A stretch of DNA of 64,000 nucleotides from Janthinobacterium lividum (GTDB lineage: Bacteria; Pseudomonadota; Gammaproteobacteria; Burkholderiales; Burkholderiaceae_D): contig NZ_CP139976.1 in assembly GCF_034424625.1 (NCBI RefSeq), forward strand, positions 2,294,001-2,358,000. The letters run 5' to 3'. How positions within the stretch are numbered: the first letter of the stretch is position 1; each line of letters starts with the position of its first letter. Under the pieces are notes generated by a model. That model saw nothing but the letters and a program-made list of their open reading frames with translations. It ran no database searches and was not told the origin of the DNA. Position numbers and translations under genes: made by a program. Shown here piece after piece: positions 36,298 to 47,013 of the stretch.

Positions 36298-36906
36298 ATG
36301 AGCCTGGAATCCAAAGAGCAATTTGCCACTAACGTCTATTACGACAGGACGTTCAATTGTGACGCCGCCAAGATCTTGCCTGGTGAGTATTACTTTACCA
36401 ACAAGGACATGCTGATCGTCACCGTGCTCGGCTCCTGCGTCTCGGCCTGCATCCGCGACCGCGTCACGGGCCTGGGCGGCATGAACCACTTCATGCTGCC
36501 CGATGGCGGCAGCGATCCGAATAGCCCGATTTCAGCGTCGATGCGCTATGGCACCTACGCCATGGAAATCCTGATCAACGATTTGCTGAAGGCCGGCGCG
36601 CGGCGCGAGAACATGGAAGCGAAAGTGTTCGGCGGCGGCGCCGTGCTGCGCGGCTTCACGGCGATCAACGTGGGTGAGCGCAATGCGGCCTTCGTCATCA
36701 ATTACCTGAAGGCGGAAAAGATGCGCGTGGTGGCGGAAGACCTGAACGACATCCACCCGCGCAAGGTGTATTTTTTCCCCCGCAGCGGCAAGGTGCTGGT
36801 GAAAAAGCTGATGCAGACGCATAACGATACGCTGGTACGCCGCGAACTCGATTACGCCAGCCGTTTGAAAGTTGCGCCGGTGGGCGGCGAGGTCGAGTTG
36901 TTTTAA
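36298..36906 (+). CDS. cheD: Chemoreceptor glutamine deamidase CheD
   Basis: 202 residues. The catalytic Cys C47 ([12 protein letters not shown]) and His H64 ([10 protein letters not shown]) are present with the usual 17-residue spacing, and the GGGAVL motif follows. It deamidates receptor glutamines. The C-terminus ends in GGEVELF, similar to the tail of the CheZ-like protein (GDIELF). Confidence 0.96.
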   Translation: MSLESKEQFATNVYYDRTFNCDAAKILPGEYYFTNKDMLIVTVLGSCVSACIRDRVTGLGGMNHFMLPDGGSDPNSPISASMRYGTYAMEILINDLLKAGARRENMEAKVFGGGAVLRGFTAINVGERNAAFVINYLKAEKMRVVAEDLNDIHPRKVYFFPRSGKVLVKKLMQTHNDTLVRRELDYASRLKVAPVGGEVELF

Positions 36907-36928
36907 TAGTGTGAGATATAGATAACAA

Positions 36929-37044
36929 CACCTGATCACACCGTAGCGAGCGGATGGGAGTTGTGGCCGAGACGCGCAGCTGTGCTTTAGCACAGTGAGC
37001 ATCGGAGGCCGCAAATCGCGACGCGCAGTAGGTGGGATCAGGTG
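36929..37044 (+). ncRNA. Candidate structured RNA element between cheD and cheB
   Basis: The 171-bp gap is enclosed by a long-range stem: CACCTGATCACACC (36929-36942) pairs with GGTGGGATCAGGTG (37031-37044), 13 pairs with one mismatch. Inside are a hairpin CTGTGCT/AGCACAG (36980-36995), a GGCCGA / TCGGAGGCC stem (36965-36970 with ~37002-37010) and two copies of GACGCGCAG. It ends ~34 bp before the cheB ATG. It could be a leader RNA controlling cheB or a dispersed palindromic repeat; no known family was recognised. Confidence 0.45.
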
Positions 37045-37077
37045 CTTTAATGGGCCGGTAGGCCCAAAGGAAAATAT

Positions 37078-38148
37078 ATGAAGATCAAAGTATTGATCGT
37101 GGATGATTCGGCCTTGATCCGCAGCGTCATGACGGAAATCGTGAACAGCCAGCCCGACATGGAAGTGGTGGGTGCGGCGCCCGATCCGCTGGTGGCACGC
37201 GAGATGATCAAGCAGACCAACCCCGACGTGCTGACCCTCGACGTCGAGATGCCGAAGATGGATGGCCTCGATTTCCTGGAAAAGCTGATGCGCTTGCGTC
37301 CGATGCCGGTATTGATGGTGTCGTCGCTGACCGAACGCGGTTCGGAAATCACCATGCGCGCGCTGGAACTGGGCGCCGTCGATTTCGTCACCAAGCCGAA
37401 GATCTCCATCCAGAGCGGCATGCGCGAGTACACGGACATGATCGCCGACAAGATCCGCGCCGCCTCGAAGGCGCGCATCCGCGCGCGCACCCTGCCGTCG
37501 GCCAGCGACAAGGTGGCTGCACCGCTGCCTGCGCTGCGCAGCCCATTGACGTCGAGCGAAAAGCTGATCATCGTGGGCGCGTCCACAGGCGGCACGGAAG
37601 CGATCCGCGAATTTCTCATGCAGATGCCTTCCGATTGCCCCGGCATCCTGATCACGCAGCACATGCCGGAAGGCTTTACGCGCTCGTTTGCGCGCCGCCT
37701 CGATTCGCTGTGCAAGATCTCGGTGCAGGAAGCGGCAGGCGGCGAACGGGTACTGCCGGGCCACGCCTATATCGCGCCCGGCCATTCGCACCTGACCCTG
37801 ACGCGCAGCGGCGCCAATTACATGACCAAGATCGACCAGGGCGAGCCGGTGAACCGCCACCGCCCGTCGGTTGATGTGCTGTTCCGTTCGGCCGCGCAAT
37901 CGGCCGGTAAAAATGCCGTTGGCGTGATCCTCACCGGCATGGGCAAGGATGGCGCGCAAGGCATGTTGGAGATGAAGGCCGCAGGAGCGTATAATTTTGC
38001 GCAGGATGAAGCCAGTTGCGTGGTGTTCGGCATGCCGCGCGAGGCGATCGCTGTCGGTGCTACGCATGAGGTCGGCGCTTTGACGGCGCTGCCTGGCATG
38101 GTGCTGGGACACCTGGCTGCGCATGGCATGCGTGCTTTGCGCGTGTAA
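37078..38148 (+). CDS. cheB: Chemotaxis methylesterase/deamidase CheB
   Basis: 356 residues. An N-terminal receiver (phospho-acceptor D55, [12 protein letters not shown]) is joined to the C-terminal methylesterase domain with the catalytic Ser ([12 protein letters not shown]), His ([10 protein letters not shown]) and Asp ([12 protein letters not shown]). It removes methyl groups from MCPs. The ribosome-binding site AAAGGAAAA precedes the ATG. Confidence 0.98.
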   Translation: MKIKVLIVDDSALIRSVMTEIVNSQPDMEVVGAAPDPLVAREMIKQTNPDVLTLDVEMPKMDGLDFLEKLMRLRPMPVLMVSSLTERGSEITMRALELGAVDFVTKPKISIQSGMREYTDMIADKIRAASKARIRARTLPSASDKVAAPLPALRSPLTSSEKLIIVGASTGGTEAIREFLMQMPSDCPGILITQHMPEGFTRSFARRLDSLCKISVQEAAGGERVLPGHAYIAPGHSHLTLTRSGANYMTKIDQGEPVNRHRPSVDVLFRSAAQSAGKNAVGVILTGMGKDGAQGMLEMKAAGAYNFAQDEASCVVFGMPREAIAVGATHEVGALTALPGMVLGHLAAHGMRALRV

Positions 38149-38295
38149 GCCACGTTTTATATGATCTGAGGCAAGTTTGTTCGCCTAAAAGCAACGAAAA
38201 TGCTATCCTACAACTTGCTGCCGTAGTGTCGACCATAATGTCGGCATTCATGTCGATATTATTAACAAACCGCTACAGAAACAACGGAGTTATTC

Positions 38296-38694
38296 ATGGC
38301 TGATCCAAAGATGAAATTTTTAGTCGTTGACGATTTTTCGACGATGCGCCGCATTGTCCGGAATCTGTTGAAGGAACTGGGTTATGCCAACGTCGATGAG
38401 GCGGAAGACGGCGTGATGGGCCTGGCCAAGCTGCGCGCGGAATCGTACGATTTCGTCGTTTCGGACTGGAACATGCCAAACATGGATGGCCTGACGATGC
38501 TGCAGCATATCCGCGCCGATCCGGCACTGGCCAAGCTGCCCGTGCTGATGGTGACCGCCGAAGCGAAAAAAGAAAACATCATCGCCGCCGCGCAAGCTGG
38601 CGCCAGCGGTTATGTCGTCAAGCCGTTCACGGCCGCGACCCTCGATGAAAAGCTGAACAAGATTTTCGAGAAGCTGGAAAAAGCCGGCGCTTAA
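38296..38694 (+). CDS. cheY: Chemotaxis response regulator CheY (second copy)
   Basis: 132 residues, close to enterobacterial CheY in length and key residues: D12/D13, phospho-acceptor D57 ([11 protein letters not shown]), the [11 protein letters not shown] loop with Thr, and the [11 protein letters not shown] lysine. It is the likely FliM-binding regulator. It ends the cluster; no cheZ or flhB follows. The 147-bp gap before it shows no clear FliA site. Confidence 0.97.
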   Translation: MADPKMKFLVVDDFSTMRRIVRNLLKELGYANVDEAEDGVMGLAKLRAESYDFVVSDWNMPNMDGLTMLQHIRADPALAKLPVLMVTAEAKKENIIAAAQAGASGYVVKPFTAATLDEKLNKIFEKLEKAGA

Positions 38695-38717
38695 TCCAGA
38701 TTTGACCGTTATCAAAA

Positions 38718-38753
38718 AAAACGCTGCCAGTGCAAATTGGCAGCGTTTTTTTT
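38718..38753 (+). terminator. Rho-independent terminator closing the chemotaxis cluster
   Basis: 10-bp stem AACGCTGCCA / TGGCAGCGTT with an 8-base loop followed by eight T. It is flanked by A runs on the other strand, so it could also serve the converging SDR gene. Confidence 0.93.
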
Positions 38754-38766
38754 GTCCGCAAAAAAC

Positions 38767-39519
38767 TCAGACCAGGCCACCATTCGCGCGTAACGTTTGG
38801 CCATTCACCCAGCGGCCATCCGGTCCTGCCAGGAAGGCCACGGCGGCGGCGATATCGTCCGGCGTGCCCAGGCGTTCCAGGGGCGCCATCTTGCCCATGC
38901 GCTGTATCGTGTCTTCCGTCTTGCCGTTCAAGAACAGGGCAGTGGCCGTGGGGCCGGGGGCGACGGCATTGACGGTGATGTTCTTGCCGCGTAATTCCTT
39001 GGCAAAGATATTCGTCATCGTCTCGATGGCCGCCTTGGTGGCGCCGTAGACGGCATAGCCGGGCAGGGCCAGGCCAATCACGCTGGTGGAGAAGTTGACC
39101 ACGCTGCCACCGTGGCGCAAGCGCGTCGCCGCCTGGCGCATGGTGTTGAAGCTGCCCTTGACGTTGATGGCGAACAGGCTGTCGAAGGTGGCGTCGTCCG
39201 TGTCGGCCAGGGCCGGCAGCATGGGCGGCATGATGCCGGCGTTGTTGACCAGTACGTCGACGCCGCCAAAGGCTGCTTCTGCCGCATCGAACAGCGCTTG
39301 CACCTCGCCCGCGTCAGCCACGTTGGCCTGGACGGCGATGGCGGCGCCGCCGCCGGCCACGATGGCCGCCACCAGCTCATCCGCCGCATCCTTGCCGCTG
39401 GCGTAATTGATGACGACCTGCATGCCGTCGCGTGCCAGGCGGCGGGCGATGGCCGCACCGATGCCGCGCGAGGCACCTGTGACGATGGCGACCCTGGCGG
39501 GGGTGGATGTGGTGTTCAT
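38767..39519 (-). CDS. Short-chain dehydrogenase/reductase (SDR)
   Basis: 250 residues from the ATG at 39519 (MNTTSTPARVAIVTGASRGIG). Classical SDR motifs are present: TGASRGIG for the cofactor, NNAG, and the catalytic YGATK with an upstream Ser (NFSTSVIG). The sequence is like FabG-type or 3-oxoacyl/aldehyde reductases. The substrate is unknown. It converges on the chemotaxis cluster. Confidence 0.9.
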   Translation of the reverse strand: MNTTSTPARVAIVTGASRGIGAAIARRLARDGMQVVINYASGKDAADELVAAIVAGGGAAIAVQANVADAGEVQALFDAAEAAFGGVDVLVNNAGIMPPMLPALADTDDATFDSLFAINVKGSFNTMRQAATRLRHGGSVVNFSTSVIGLALPGYAVYGATKAAIETMTNIFAKELRGKNITVNAVAPGPTATALFLNGKTEDTIQRMGKMAPLERLGTPDDIAAAVAFLAGPDGRWVNGQTLRANGGLV

Positions 39520-39813
39520 GGCTGCTCTCCTGTCGTGGTGGGAAGCCCGCATGCTGTCGCTGCGAGCCAGTGCAGCCATTGTGATCTTTATTGGTTCATG
39601 GATAAAGATAGTGATGATAGTTTCAGTGTGCAAATTTCATTAACAATTGTTCTCGGCCAGGTTGATATGGACAGGCAAGATCCCGCCGAGCATAAGTCAT
39701 TGCGCAAAGGAATGAAATATTTCCTAAAGTTAACTTTACACGTCAAATAATTTGGCCCATGATCGCTGCAGTATTCCACCTCTGTCCCCGACCCCGACAA
39801 GAAGGAGCGCACG
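39520..39813. promoter_or_regulatory. Divergent region between SDR and lipoprotein with two adjacent palindromes
   Basis: 294 bp without a gene. Perfect palindromes GAAATATTTC (39714-39723) and TAAAGTTAACTTTA (39725-39738) lie side by side, 76-100 bp before the lipoprotein ATG. They are candidate operators for one or both genes. Confidence 0.5.
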
Positions 39814-40266
39814 ATGCGCCGAGCACCCGTATTATTTTTTGCCCTGAGCACGGCCCTGTTGGCGGCCTGTGGCGTGAGCCTTGAACAAACCGCCGTTGCG
39901 CCTGTCGCGTCTGTCGAAATGCAGGAACCGGCCGCGCCGTTGCCTGTCGAAGCTGATGGCCGGCATGCATATCTGCACCGCGTGGGCGGCCATGATTATG
40001 TCAGCCTGAGCCAGAATGGCCCGGAGGGCGGCTTGCCGATACTCACGGGCACGCAGCGCCATGCCCGCGCCATCCGCCTGCTGGCGGCGGATCCGGCCCA
40101 GGTCCGGGCCATCCTGCGCAGCCTGAGGCTGCCTGCGCACCAGCGCAAGCTGTGGGCGGGAGAGGAAATCGTGCTCGATGCAGCCAGCTACGACATGTTG
40201 CAAGCGGCACGCGGCAGCAACAAGCCGCTGTTTGCGGAACTCAAGCTGGTGGGGATGGAGAAGTAA
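39814..40266 (+). CDS. Small lipoprotein, unknown function
   Basis: 150 residues. The signal peptide ends in a lipobox (LLAAC, Cys at residue 19). The mature part is soluble with no recognised domain. It is preceded by AAGGAG and followed by a GC hairpin. Confidence 0.75.
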   Translation: MRRAPVLFFALSTALLAACGVSLEQTAVAPVASVEMQEPAAPLPVEADGRHAYLHRVGGHDYVSLSQNGPEGGLPILTGTQRHARAIRLLAADPAQVRAILRSLRLPAHQRKLWAGEEIVLDAASYDMLQAARGSNKPLFAELKLVGMEK

Positions 40267-40275
40267 GAAAAAGCA

Positions 40276-40297
40276 ACGGGGCCGAATGGCCCCGTCC
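40276..40297. terminator. GC hairpin between lipoprotein and panC
   Basis: ACGGGGCC / GGCCCCGT stem around GAAT, without a T-tract on either strand. It may end both converging transcripts weakly. Confidence 0.4.
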
Positions 40298-40319
40298 AAG
40301 TGACGCTTGGAGATGGCGC

Positions 40320-41171
<852 letters not shown>

Positions 41172-41213
41172 CTAAAACCCCGTTGTACGGTGGTCAGTGA
41201 CAAAGGGAAGGGG

Positions 41214-42137
41214 TCAGGCGGGCGAATACGCCAGCCGGACGTAGATGGGGGCAAACGGTTCTGCCTGCGTGATTTCGATCAGGGTTTCCTTGGCCAGTTC
41301 CAGCAGGGCCACGAAGTTGACCACCACCACGGGCACGCCGCCGGCAATGTCGAACAGCTCGCTGAATTCGACGAAGCGCGACGATTGCAAGTGGCGCAGG
41401 ATGCTCGACATGTGCTCGCGCACGGACAGTTCCTGGCGGCTGATGCGGTGATGCTGGGTCAGCTTGGCGCGTTTCAGCACGTCGAGCCACGCCTGCTGCA
41501 AGTCCACCGGTTCCACGTCGGGCCAGGTGGGCGTCAGGCTTTGCTCGATGAAAATCTGCGTGCGCACGAAATCGCGCTCGAACTGCGGGATGGCATTCAG
41601 GTCGTAGGCGGCCAGCTTGATCTGCTCGTACTCGAGCAGGCGGCGTACCAGTTCGGCACGGGGGTCGCCGCCATCTTCCTCGACGTCGCTCTTGCGCGAA
41701 GGCAAGAGCATGCGCGACTTGATCTCGATCAGCATGGCCGCCATCAACAGGTATTCTGCGGCCAGTTCCAGGTTACGCACGCGGATCTGGTCTACATATT
41801 TCAGATATTGCAGGGTTACCTGCGCCATCGGAATATCGAGAATGTTGAAGTTTTGCTTGCGGATCAGGTAGAGCAGCAAGTCGAGCGGGCCTTCGAAGGC
41901 TTCGAGGAAGATTTCCAGCGCGTCCGGCGGAATGTACAAATCCGTCGGCATGCGCATCATCGGCTCGCCATACAGGCGGGCGATGCCCAGCGGGTCGGCG
42001 GCGGGCGCCGCGTCCGTTACCTTTGTTGCAGGGTCGCCGCTGCCGTCGCCTTCAGCGACAGGTTGGGGCGACTCGATGACTGCGCCGGCGCCGGGAGCAT
42101 CGACTTCCGGCGTGACTGCAGACTCTTCAGGCAACAT
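41214..42137 (-). CDS. scpA: Segregation and condensation protein A
   Basis: 307 residues with a long Ala/Pro-rich N-terminal extension (~70 residues). The kleisin core is clear (FEGPLDLLLYLIRKQNFNI, then YLLMAAMLIEIKSRMLLP). ScpA links Smc heads with ScpB. scpB is not in the window. Confidence 0.95.
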   Translation of the reverse strand: MLPEESAVTPEVDAPGAGAVIESPQPVAEGDGSGDPATKVTDAAPAADPLGIARLYGEPMMRMPTDLYIPPDALEIFLEAFEGPLDLLLYLIRKQNFNILDIPMAQVTLQYLKYVDQIRVRNLELAAEYLLMAAMLIEIKSRMLLPSRKSDVEEDGGDPRAELVRRLLEYEQIKLAAYDLNAIPQFERDFVRTQIFIEQSLTPTWPDVEPVDLQQAWLDVLKRAKLTQHHRISRQELSVREHMSSILRHLQSSRFVEFSELFDIAGGVPVVVVNFVALLELAKETLIEITQAEPFAPIYVRLAYSPA

Positions 42138-42154
42138 CGTGCCGGTTCCAGATC

Positions 42155-42364
42155 TTAGTTCTTGTTCTGGTAAACGTAAGCCTGTTGCTTGACGGCCGAC
42201 GCCAGCTGGCGTTCCTGCTCATCGATGCTGACGGCCGGCTTGTCCCACAGCAGGGCGCGGCCCGCTTGCTGGCCCGCTTCCATGCCAGGGTTCTTGGCCT
42301 TCAGCTCAGCGATGAACAAGGTGTGGTCGGATACGTAGTTGTTGTGTTTTGCAGGCAGTTTCAT
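42155..42364 (-). CDS. DUF3460-family small protein
   Basis: 69 residues from the ATG at 42364 (MKLPAKHNNYVSDHTLFIAEL). It matches the small DUF3460 proteins of Betaproteobacteria as I remember them, often next to scpA/panC. Function unknown. It lies 17 bp before scpA. Confidence 0.8.
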   Translation of the reverse strand: MKLPAKHNNYVSDHTLFIAELKAKNPGMEAGQQAGRALLWDKPAVSIDEQERQLASAVKQQAYVYQNKN

Positions 42365-42472
42365 ATTCTCTTCTGAGTGTCTTATCGGTAAGGTCAGCCG
42401 GCCGTATTTTACCGCGCCGTGCCGCTTGGCGGGTTGTTGTATCGGCAAGTCCGGGGGTGAAATTGCTAAAAA

Positions 42473-42955
42473 TCAATAACGCAACAAACGCCGCATCACC
42501 ATCGGCGCCGGTTCGGCGGGGTTGGCGTGCGAATATTCCAGTTCTTCGGCCAGGTCGAATTCGAAGGCCGCATAAAAATCGATCAGCTTGCGCTGGTCGC
42601 GCCGCACGGCCAGGCGCAATTCCTCGGCCTGGCACGACAGTCCGTGATGAATGATGGCTTCCAGCAAGTGCTGCGAAACGTGGCTGCCCCGGTAGGCGGG
42701 CAGCACGCCCATGCGCGAAATCTTCCAGATGGCGGGGTCGCTGTCGAGCGGCATCCAGCGCAGCGAACCGGCGGGAATGTCGTCGATCAGCAACAGAAAA
42801 CCGCCGCCGTGGCGCAATTGCTCTTCCACCTGCTGCGCCGTCTCGTGGTGTCCACTGGACGAGGCGGCCACCTTGCCGGCCCACGCGGCGCGGGTCAGCT
42901 CGGCCATCAGCTGTGCATCGGCATTCGTTGCTTCGCGCACCACGATATTCATCAT
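42473..42955 (-). CDS. GNAT-family N-acetyltransferase
   Basis: 160 residues. The acetyl-CoA loop region (RMGVLPAYRGSHVSQHLLEA) and the terminal FEFDLAEELEYSHA strand fit GNAT. The substrate is unknown. It starts 16 bp after the metG stop, so it is probably in the same transcript. Confidence 0.85.
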   Translation of the reverse strand: MMNIVVREATNADAQLMAELTRAAWAGKVAASSSGHHETAQQVEEQLRHGGGFLLLIDDIPAGSLRWMPLDSDPAIWKISRMGVLPAYRGSHVSQHLLEAIIHHGLSCQAEELRLAVRRDQRKLIDFYAAFEFDLAEELEYSHANPAEPAPMVMRRLLRY

Positions 42956-42971
42956 CGGTCCTTGAGGTGGC

Positions 42972-45131
42972 TTAACGGATGCGCATGCCAGGTTCGGCGC
43001 CCGGCCACGGGTTCAGGATGTAGATGCCCGGATTGGCTTTCTCGTCGGCGGCGGAGGCGGCCATGACCATGCCTTCCGAAATGCCGAACTTCATCTTGCG
43101 CGGCGCCAGATTGGCCACCAGCACCGTCAGCTTGCCAACCAGCTCTTCCGGCTGGTAAGCCGAACGGATGCCGGAGAAGACATTGCGCAAGCGGCCTTCG
43201 CCCGCATCCAGGGTCAGGCGCAGCAGCTTGTCGGAGCCGTCCACCGGCTCGCAGTTGACGATCTTGGCGATGCGCAGGTCGACCTTGAGGAAGTCGTCGA
43301 TCTTGATCTCGGGCGCCAGTTCCTCGATGGCGGAGGCCGGTGTTTCAGCGACCGCTGCGGCGTCGTTCGCGGCGTCGCCAGCCGGTGCGGCAATGGCAGC
43401 GGCCGCTTGCGGCGCGTCAAACAGCGCTTCGATCATCTTCGCATCCATGCGCGTCATCAAGTGGCTGTAGGCGCCGATGGTACGGCCCAGCATGCTGTTC
43501 GAGACGGCGTCGCCGAACACTTGCGTATCGGCCCAGGTGAATTCGGCGTCGTTGAGGAACGAGGCCACGTTCTTCGCCACGCCCGGCAGGACCGGCGACA
43601 GCAGGATCGTCAGCTGGCGGAACAGGATCAGGGCCGTGGTGCACACGTCGTGCAGTTCGGCGGTCTTGTCCGCGTCCTTGGCCAGGATCCACGGTTTGTT
43701 TTCATCGACATATTGGTTGGTGATGTCGGCGATTTCCATGATCTCGCGCAAGGCCTTGCCGAATTCGCGGTTCTCGAAGTGCGCGGCGATGCTGGCCTGG
43801 CGCTCGACGATGACGCCGTTGACGTCCACCGTCAGCGCGCGGTTGATCCAGCTTTGCGCGCCTTCCGACAGCGTGGATGCCAGCTTGCCGTCGAAACGCT
43901 TGGCGATGAAGCCGGCGCAGCGGCTGGCGATGTTCACGTATTTGCCGATCAGGTCGCTGTTCACGCGGGCCACGAAGTCGTCGCCGTTGAAGTCCAGGTC
44001 TTCCACTTTCGAGTTCAGCTTGAAGGCGATGTAGTAGCGCAGCCATTCCGGGTTCATGCCCAGGTCCAGGTAGCGCAGCGGCGAGATGCCTGTGCCGCGC
44101 GACTTCGACATCTTTTCGTTGTTGACCGTCAGGAAGCCATGGACATTGACTTTCAGTTTGTCGATCACCGGATGGCCGGCGAATTTCAGCATGGCGGGCC
44201 AGAACAGCAAATGGAAGGAAACGATGTCCTTGCCGATGAAGTGGATCTGTTCCGTGGCAGGATCGTTCAGCAAGGCGTCGAAATCGAGGCCTTTCTTGTC
44301 GCAATAGTTTTTCAGGCTGGCCAGGTAGCCGACGGGCGCGTCCATCCACACATAGAAGAACTTGCCCGGCGCATCGGGAATCGGGATGCCGAAGTAGGGC
44401 GCATCGCGCGAGATATCCCAGTCGGCCAGCTTTTCGCCCGCTTCTCCCAGCCATTCGCTGACCTTGTTGACCATTTCAGGCTGCAAGCGGCCTGGCGTGT
44501 TGAGCCAATCCTTGAGGAATTCGAAGCAGCGCGGGTCGGACAGCTTGAAGAAATACTGTTCCGACGGCTTCATCACGGGCGTCGCATTGGTAAACACGGA
44601 GAACGGATTGACCAGGTCGGTCGGCTGGTAGGCCGCGCCGCACACTTCGCAATTGTCGCCGTACTGGTTCTTGGCGCCGCATTTCGGGCATTCGCCCTTG
44701 ATGTTGCGGTCGGCCAGGAACATGCCCTTGACCGGATCGAAGAAGCGGTCGACGGTTTTCGTGACAATCAGGCCCGTATCGCGCAGCTTGCGGTAGATCG
44801 ATTGCGACAGGTCGACGTTTTCCGGCGAGTCGGTCGAATACCAGTTGTCGAAGGCGATATGGAAGCCATCGAGGTACTGGGCGCGGCCGGCGGCGATATT
44901 GGCGACGAATTGCTGCGGCGTGATGCCTTCCTTTTCGGCGGCGATCATGATGGGCGTGCCATGCGTATCGTCGGCGCCCACAAAGTGCACTTCACGGCCG
45001 GCTGCGCCATCGCGTTGCATTCGCTGGAACCGGACCCAGATATCGGCCTGGATGTATTCCATGATATGGCCAATGTGAAAAGCGGCGTTTGCGTAAGGCA
45101 GGGCAGTGGTGACGAACAGCTTGCGAGTCAT
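42972..45131 (-). CDS. metG: Methionyl-tRNA synthetase
   Basis: 719 residues from the ATG at 45131 ([22 protein letters not shown]). Class I signatures HIGH (HIGHIMEY) and KMSKS ([11 protein letters not shown]) are present, with a zinc knuckle of two CxxC pairs ([14 protein letters not shown]). A C-terminal OB-fold tRNA-binding domain ([17 protein letters not shown]) ends the chain. Confidence 0.98.
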   Translation of the reverse strand: MTRKLFVTTALPYANAAFHIGHIMEYIQADIWVRFQRMQRDGAAGREVHFVGADDTHGTPIMIAAEKEGITPQQFVANIAAGRAQYLDGFHIAFDNWYSTDSPENVDLSQSIYRKLRDTGLIVTKTVDRFFDPVKGMFLADRNIKGECPKCGAKNQYGDNCEVCGAAYQPTDLVNPFSVFTNATPVMKPSEQYFFKLSDPRCFEFLKDWLNTPGRLQPEMVNKVSEWLGEAGEKLADWDISRDAPYFGIPIPDAPGKFFYVWMDAPVGYLASLKNYCDKKGLDFDALLNDPATEQIHFIGKDIVSFHLLFWPAMLKFAGHPVIDKLKVNVHGFLTVNNEKMSKSRGTGISPLRYLDLGMNPEWLRYYIAFKLNSKVEDLDFNGDDFVARVNSDLIGKYVNIASRCAGFIAKRFDGKLASTLSEGAQSWINRALTVDVNGVIVERQASIAAHFENREFGKALREIMEIADITNQYVDENKPWILAKDADKTAELHDVCTTALILFRQLTILLSPVLPGVAKNVASFLNDAEFTWADTQVFGDAVSNSMLGRTIGAYSHLMTRMDAKMIEALFDAPQAAAAIAAPAGDAANDAAAVAETPASAIEELAPEIKIDDFLKVDLRIAKIVNCEPVDGSDKLLRLTLDAGEGRLRNVFSGIRSAYQPEELVGKLTVLVANLAPRKMKFGISEGMVMAASAADEKANPGIYILNPWPGAEPGMRIR

Positions 45132-45291
45132 GATTGATGCACTTTTGGGATGGATAATAGGACATTTTAACAGCGGAAAGGCAATATGAGCAGATACAGC
45201 GCTGGCAAGTGCTGCTTTTGCCGCCATCGCGCCTGGCGATTTTGCGCTAGACTGCGCGTATTGCACATATGTAGTACACACGGAGATTTAC

Positions 45292-46380
45292 ATGAGCATC
45301 ACAGTAGAAGACGTCAAGGCCGCGCTGGCCCAGGTTATTGATCCAAATACACATAAAGATTTCGTTTCCAGTAAAACAGTCAAGAATCTGAAAGTCGATG
45401 GCGATGATATTTCCCTCGACATCGAGCTGGGCTACCCCGCAAAAAGCCAGATCGACCTGATCCGCAAATCCGTGCTGGCCGCCCTGCGCGTGCTGCCGGG
45501 CGTGGGCAATGTCAGCGTGGGCGTGTCGTCGAAAATCATTTCGCACACGGTGCAGCGCGGCTTGAAGCCGATGAGCAACGTGAAAAATATCATCGCCGTC
45601 GCTTCCGGCAAGGGTGGTGTTGGTAAATCGACCACGGCCGTCAATCTGGCCCTGGCCCTGGCAGCTGAAGGCGCCACGGTCGGCATGCTGGACGCCGACA
45701 TCTATGGTCCATCGCAACCGATGATGCTGGGCATCAGCGGCCAGCCGAAGACCCTGGACGGCAAGAGCATGGAGCCGATGGAAAACCACGGCCTGCAAGT
45801 GTCGTCGATCGGCTTCATGATCGATCCGGACGAACCGATGGTGTGGCGCGGCCCGATGGTCACGCAAGCCTTGCAGCAATTGCTCGACCAGACCAACTGG
45901 CGCGACCTCGATTACCTGATCGTCGACATGCCGCCGGGCACGGGCGACATTCAGCTGACCCTGTCGCAGAAAGTGCCCGTCACGGGCGCCGTCATCGTCA
46001 CGACGCCGCAGGACATCGCGCTGCTGGACGCGCGCAAGGGCTTGAAAATGTTCGAGAAGGTCGGCATCCCTATCCTCGGTGTGGTGGAAAACATGAGCAC
46101 GCACATCTGCTCGAACTGCGGCCATGCGGAAGAAATCTTCGGCGCCGGCGGCGGCGCGAAGATGTGCGCGGACTTCGGCGTGGAATTCCTCGGCGCCTTG
46201 CCGTTGACCATGGCGATTCGCCAGCAGACGGATTCGGGCACGCCCACCGTGGTGGCCGAGCCGGAAGGTCCCGTCGCCGTGATCTACAAGCAGATCGCCC
46301 GCACCATCGCCATCAAGGTGGCGGAAAAGGCAAAGGACATGACGAGCAAGTTCCCGAGCATCGTCATCAAGAACGATTAA
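45292..46380 (+). CDS. apbC: Iron-sulfur carrier ATPase Mrp/ApbC
   Basis: 362 residues. An N-terminal MIP18/DUF59-like domain (~1-90) is joined to the P-loop ATPase with the deviant Walker A GKGGVGKST and a CxxC cluster site (HICSNCGHAEEIF). It carries and transfers Fe-S clusters. It is divergent from metG, with ~160 bp of shared promoter region. Confidence 0.95.
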   Translation: MSITVEDVKAALAQVIDPNTHKDFVSSKTVKNLKVDGDDISLDIELGYPAKSQIDLIRKSVLAALRVLPGVGNVSVGVSSKIISHTVQRGLKPMSNVKNIIAVASGKGGVGKSTTAVNLALALAAEGATVGMLDADIYGPSQPMMLGISGQPKTLDGKSMEPMENHGLQVSSIGFMIDPDEPMVWRGPMVTQALQQLLDQTNWRDLDYLIVDMPPGTGDIQLTLSQKVPVTGAVIVTTPQDIALLDARKGLKMFEKVGIPILGVVENMSTHICSNCGHAEEIFGAGGGAKMCADFGVEFLGALPLTMAIRQQTDSGTPTVVAEPEGPVAVIYKQIARTIAIKVAEKAKDMTSKFPSIVIKND

Positions 46381-46467
46381 ACATCGGATGTGGCGCTCCC
46401 ATGCGCCAGTGTCAGCAGGAATATGGTTTCATGCAGTCCGTGTTGTTATTAAACAAGAGGAGACATC

Positions 46468-46875
46468 ATGCAATTGACCACCGTATTCCTGCGCCAAGCC
46501 GCAGCCGTAATCGCCGGCAGCCTGCTGGCCGCCAGCGCCTTTGCGCAATCCGTCTCGTTCGTCGAGCCCGTCGATGGCGCGATAGTGAGCAGCCCGTTCA
46601 AGGTCAAGTTCGCGGTCAGCGGCATGGACGTCAAGCCGGCCGGCGACATGACGGCAAAGACGGGTCACCATCATCTGCTCATCAATATGGGGCCGATGAA
46701 GGCGGGCGAGATGATCCCCATGGATGACAAGCATTTGCATTTCGGCAAAGGACAGACGGAAACGGACGTCACCTTGCCGCCGGGCCAGTACACCCTCACC
46801 ATGCAGTTCGCCAATGGCGCGCACCAGTCGTATGGGCCGGAGTTGAGCAAAAGCATCAAGGTGACGGTCAAGTAA
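46468..46875 (+). CDS. DUF4399-type secreted protein
   Basis: 135 residues with a signal peptide cleaved near SAFAQS. The mature domain (VSFVEPVDGAIVSSPFKVKF, GHHHLLIN, LPPGQYTLTMQFANGAH) matches the DUF4399 domain as I recall it. It is a periplasmic beta-sandwich with an HHH motif that might bind metal. Function unknown. Confidence 0.82.
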   Translation: MQLTTVFLRQAAAVIAGSLLAASAFAQSVSFVEPVDGAIVSSPFKVKFAVSGMDVKPAGDMTAKTGHHHLLINMGPMKAGEMIPMDDKHLHFGKGQTETDVTLPPGQYTLTMQFANGAHQSYGPELSKSIKVTVK

Positions 46876-46900
46876 GTCAGATATCTTGTCTGTTGCGGCA

Positions 46901-46936
46901 AAGGCCGGGTTCCAGCGATGGAGCCCGGCCTTTTTT
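46901..46936 (+). terminator. Rho-independent terminator after the DUF4399 gene
   Basis: AAGGCCGGG-TTCC / GGA-GCCCGGCCTT stem with a short loop, then six T. Confidence 0.9.
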
Positions 46937-47013
46937 ATGGTATTGCTTTTTGTCATCATTGCGTCATATAGTCGGCGTATGCTGCCCGGTGGCCTAACTT
47001 TTGATGAGCGGAT

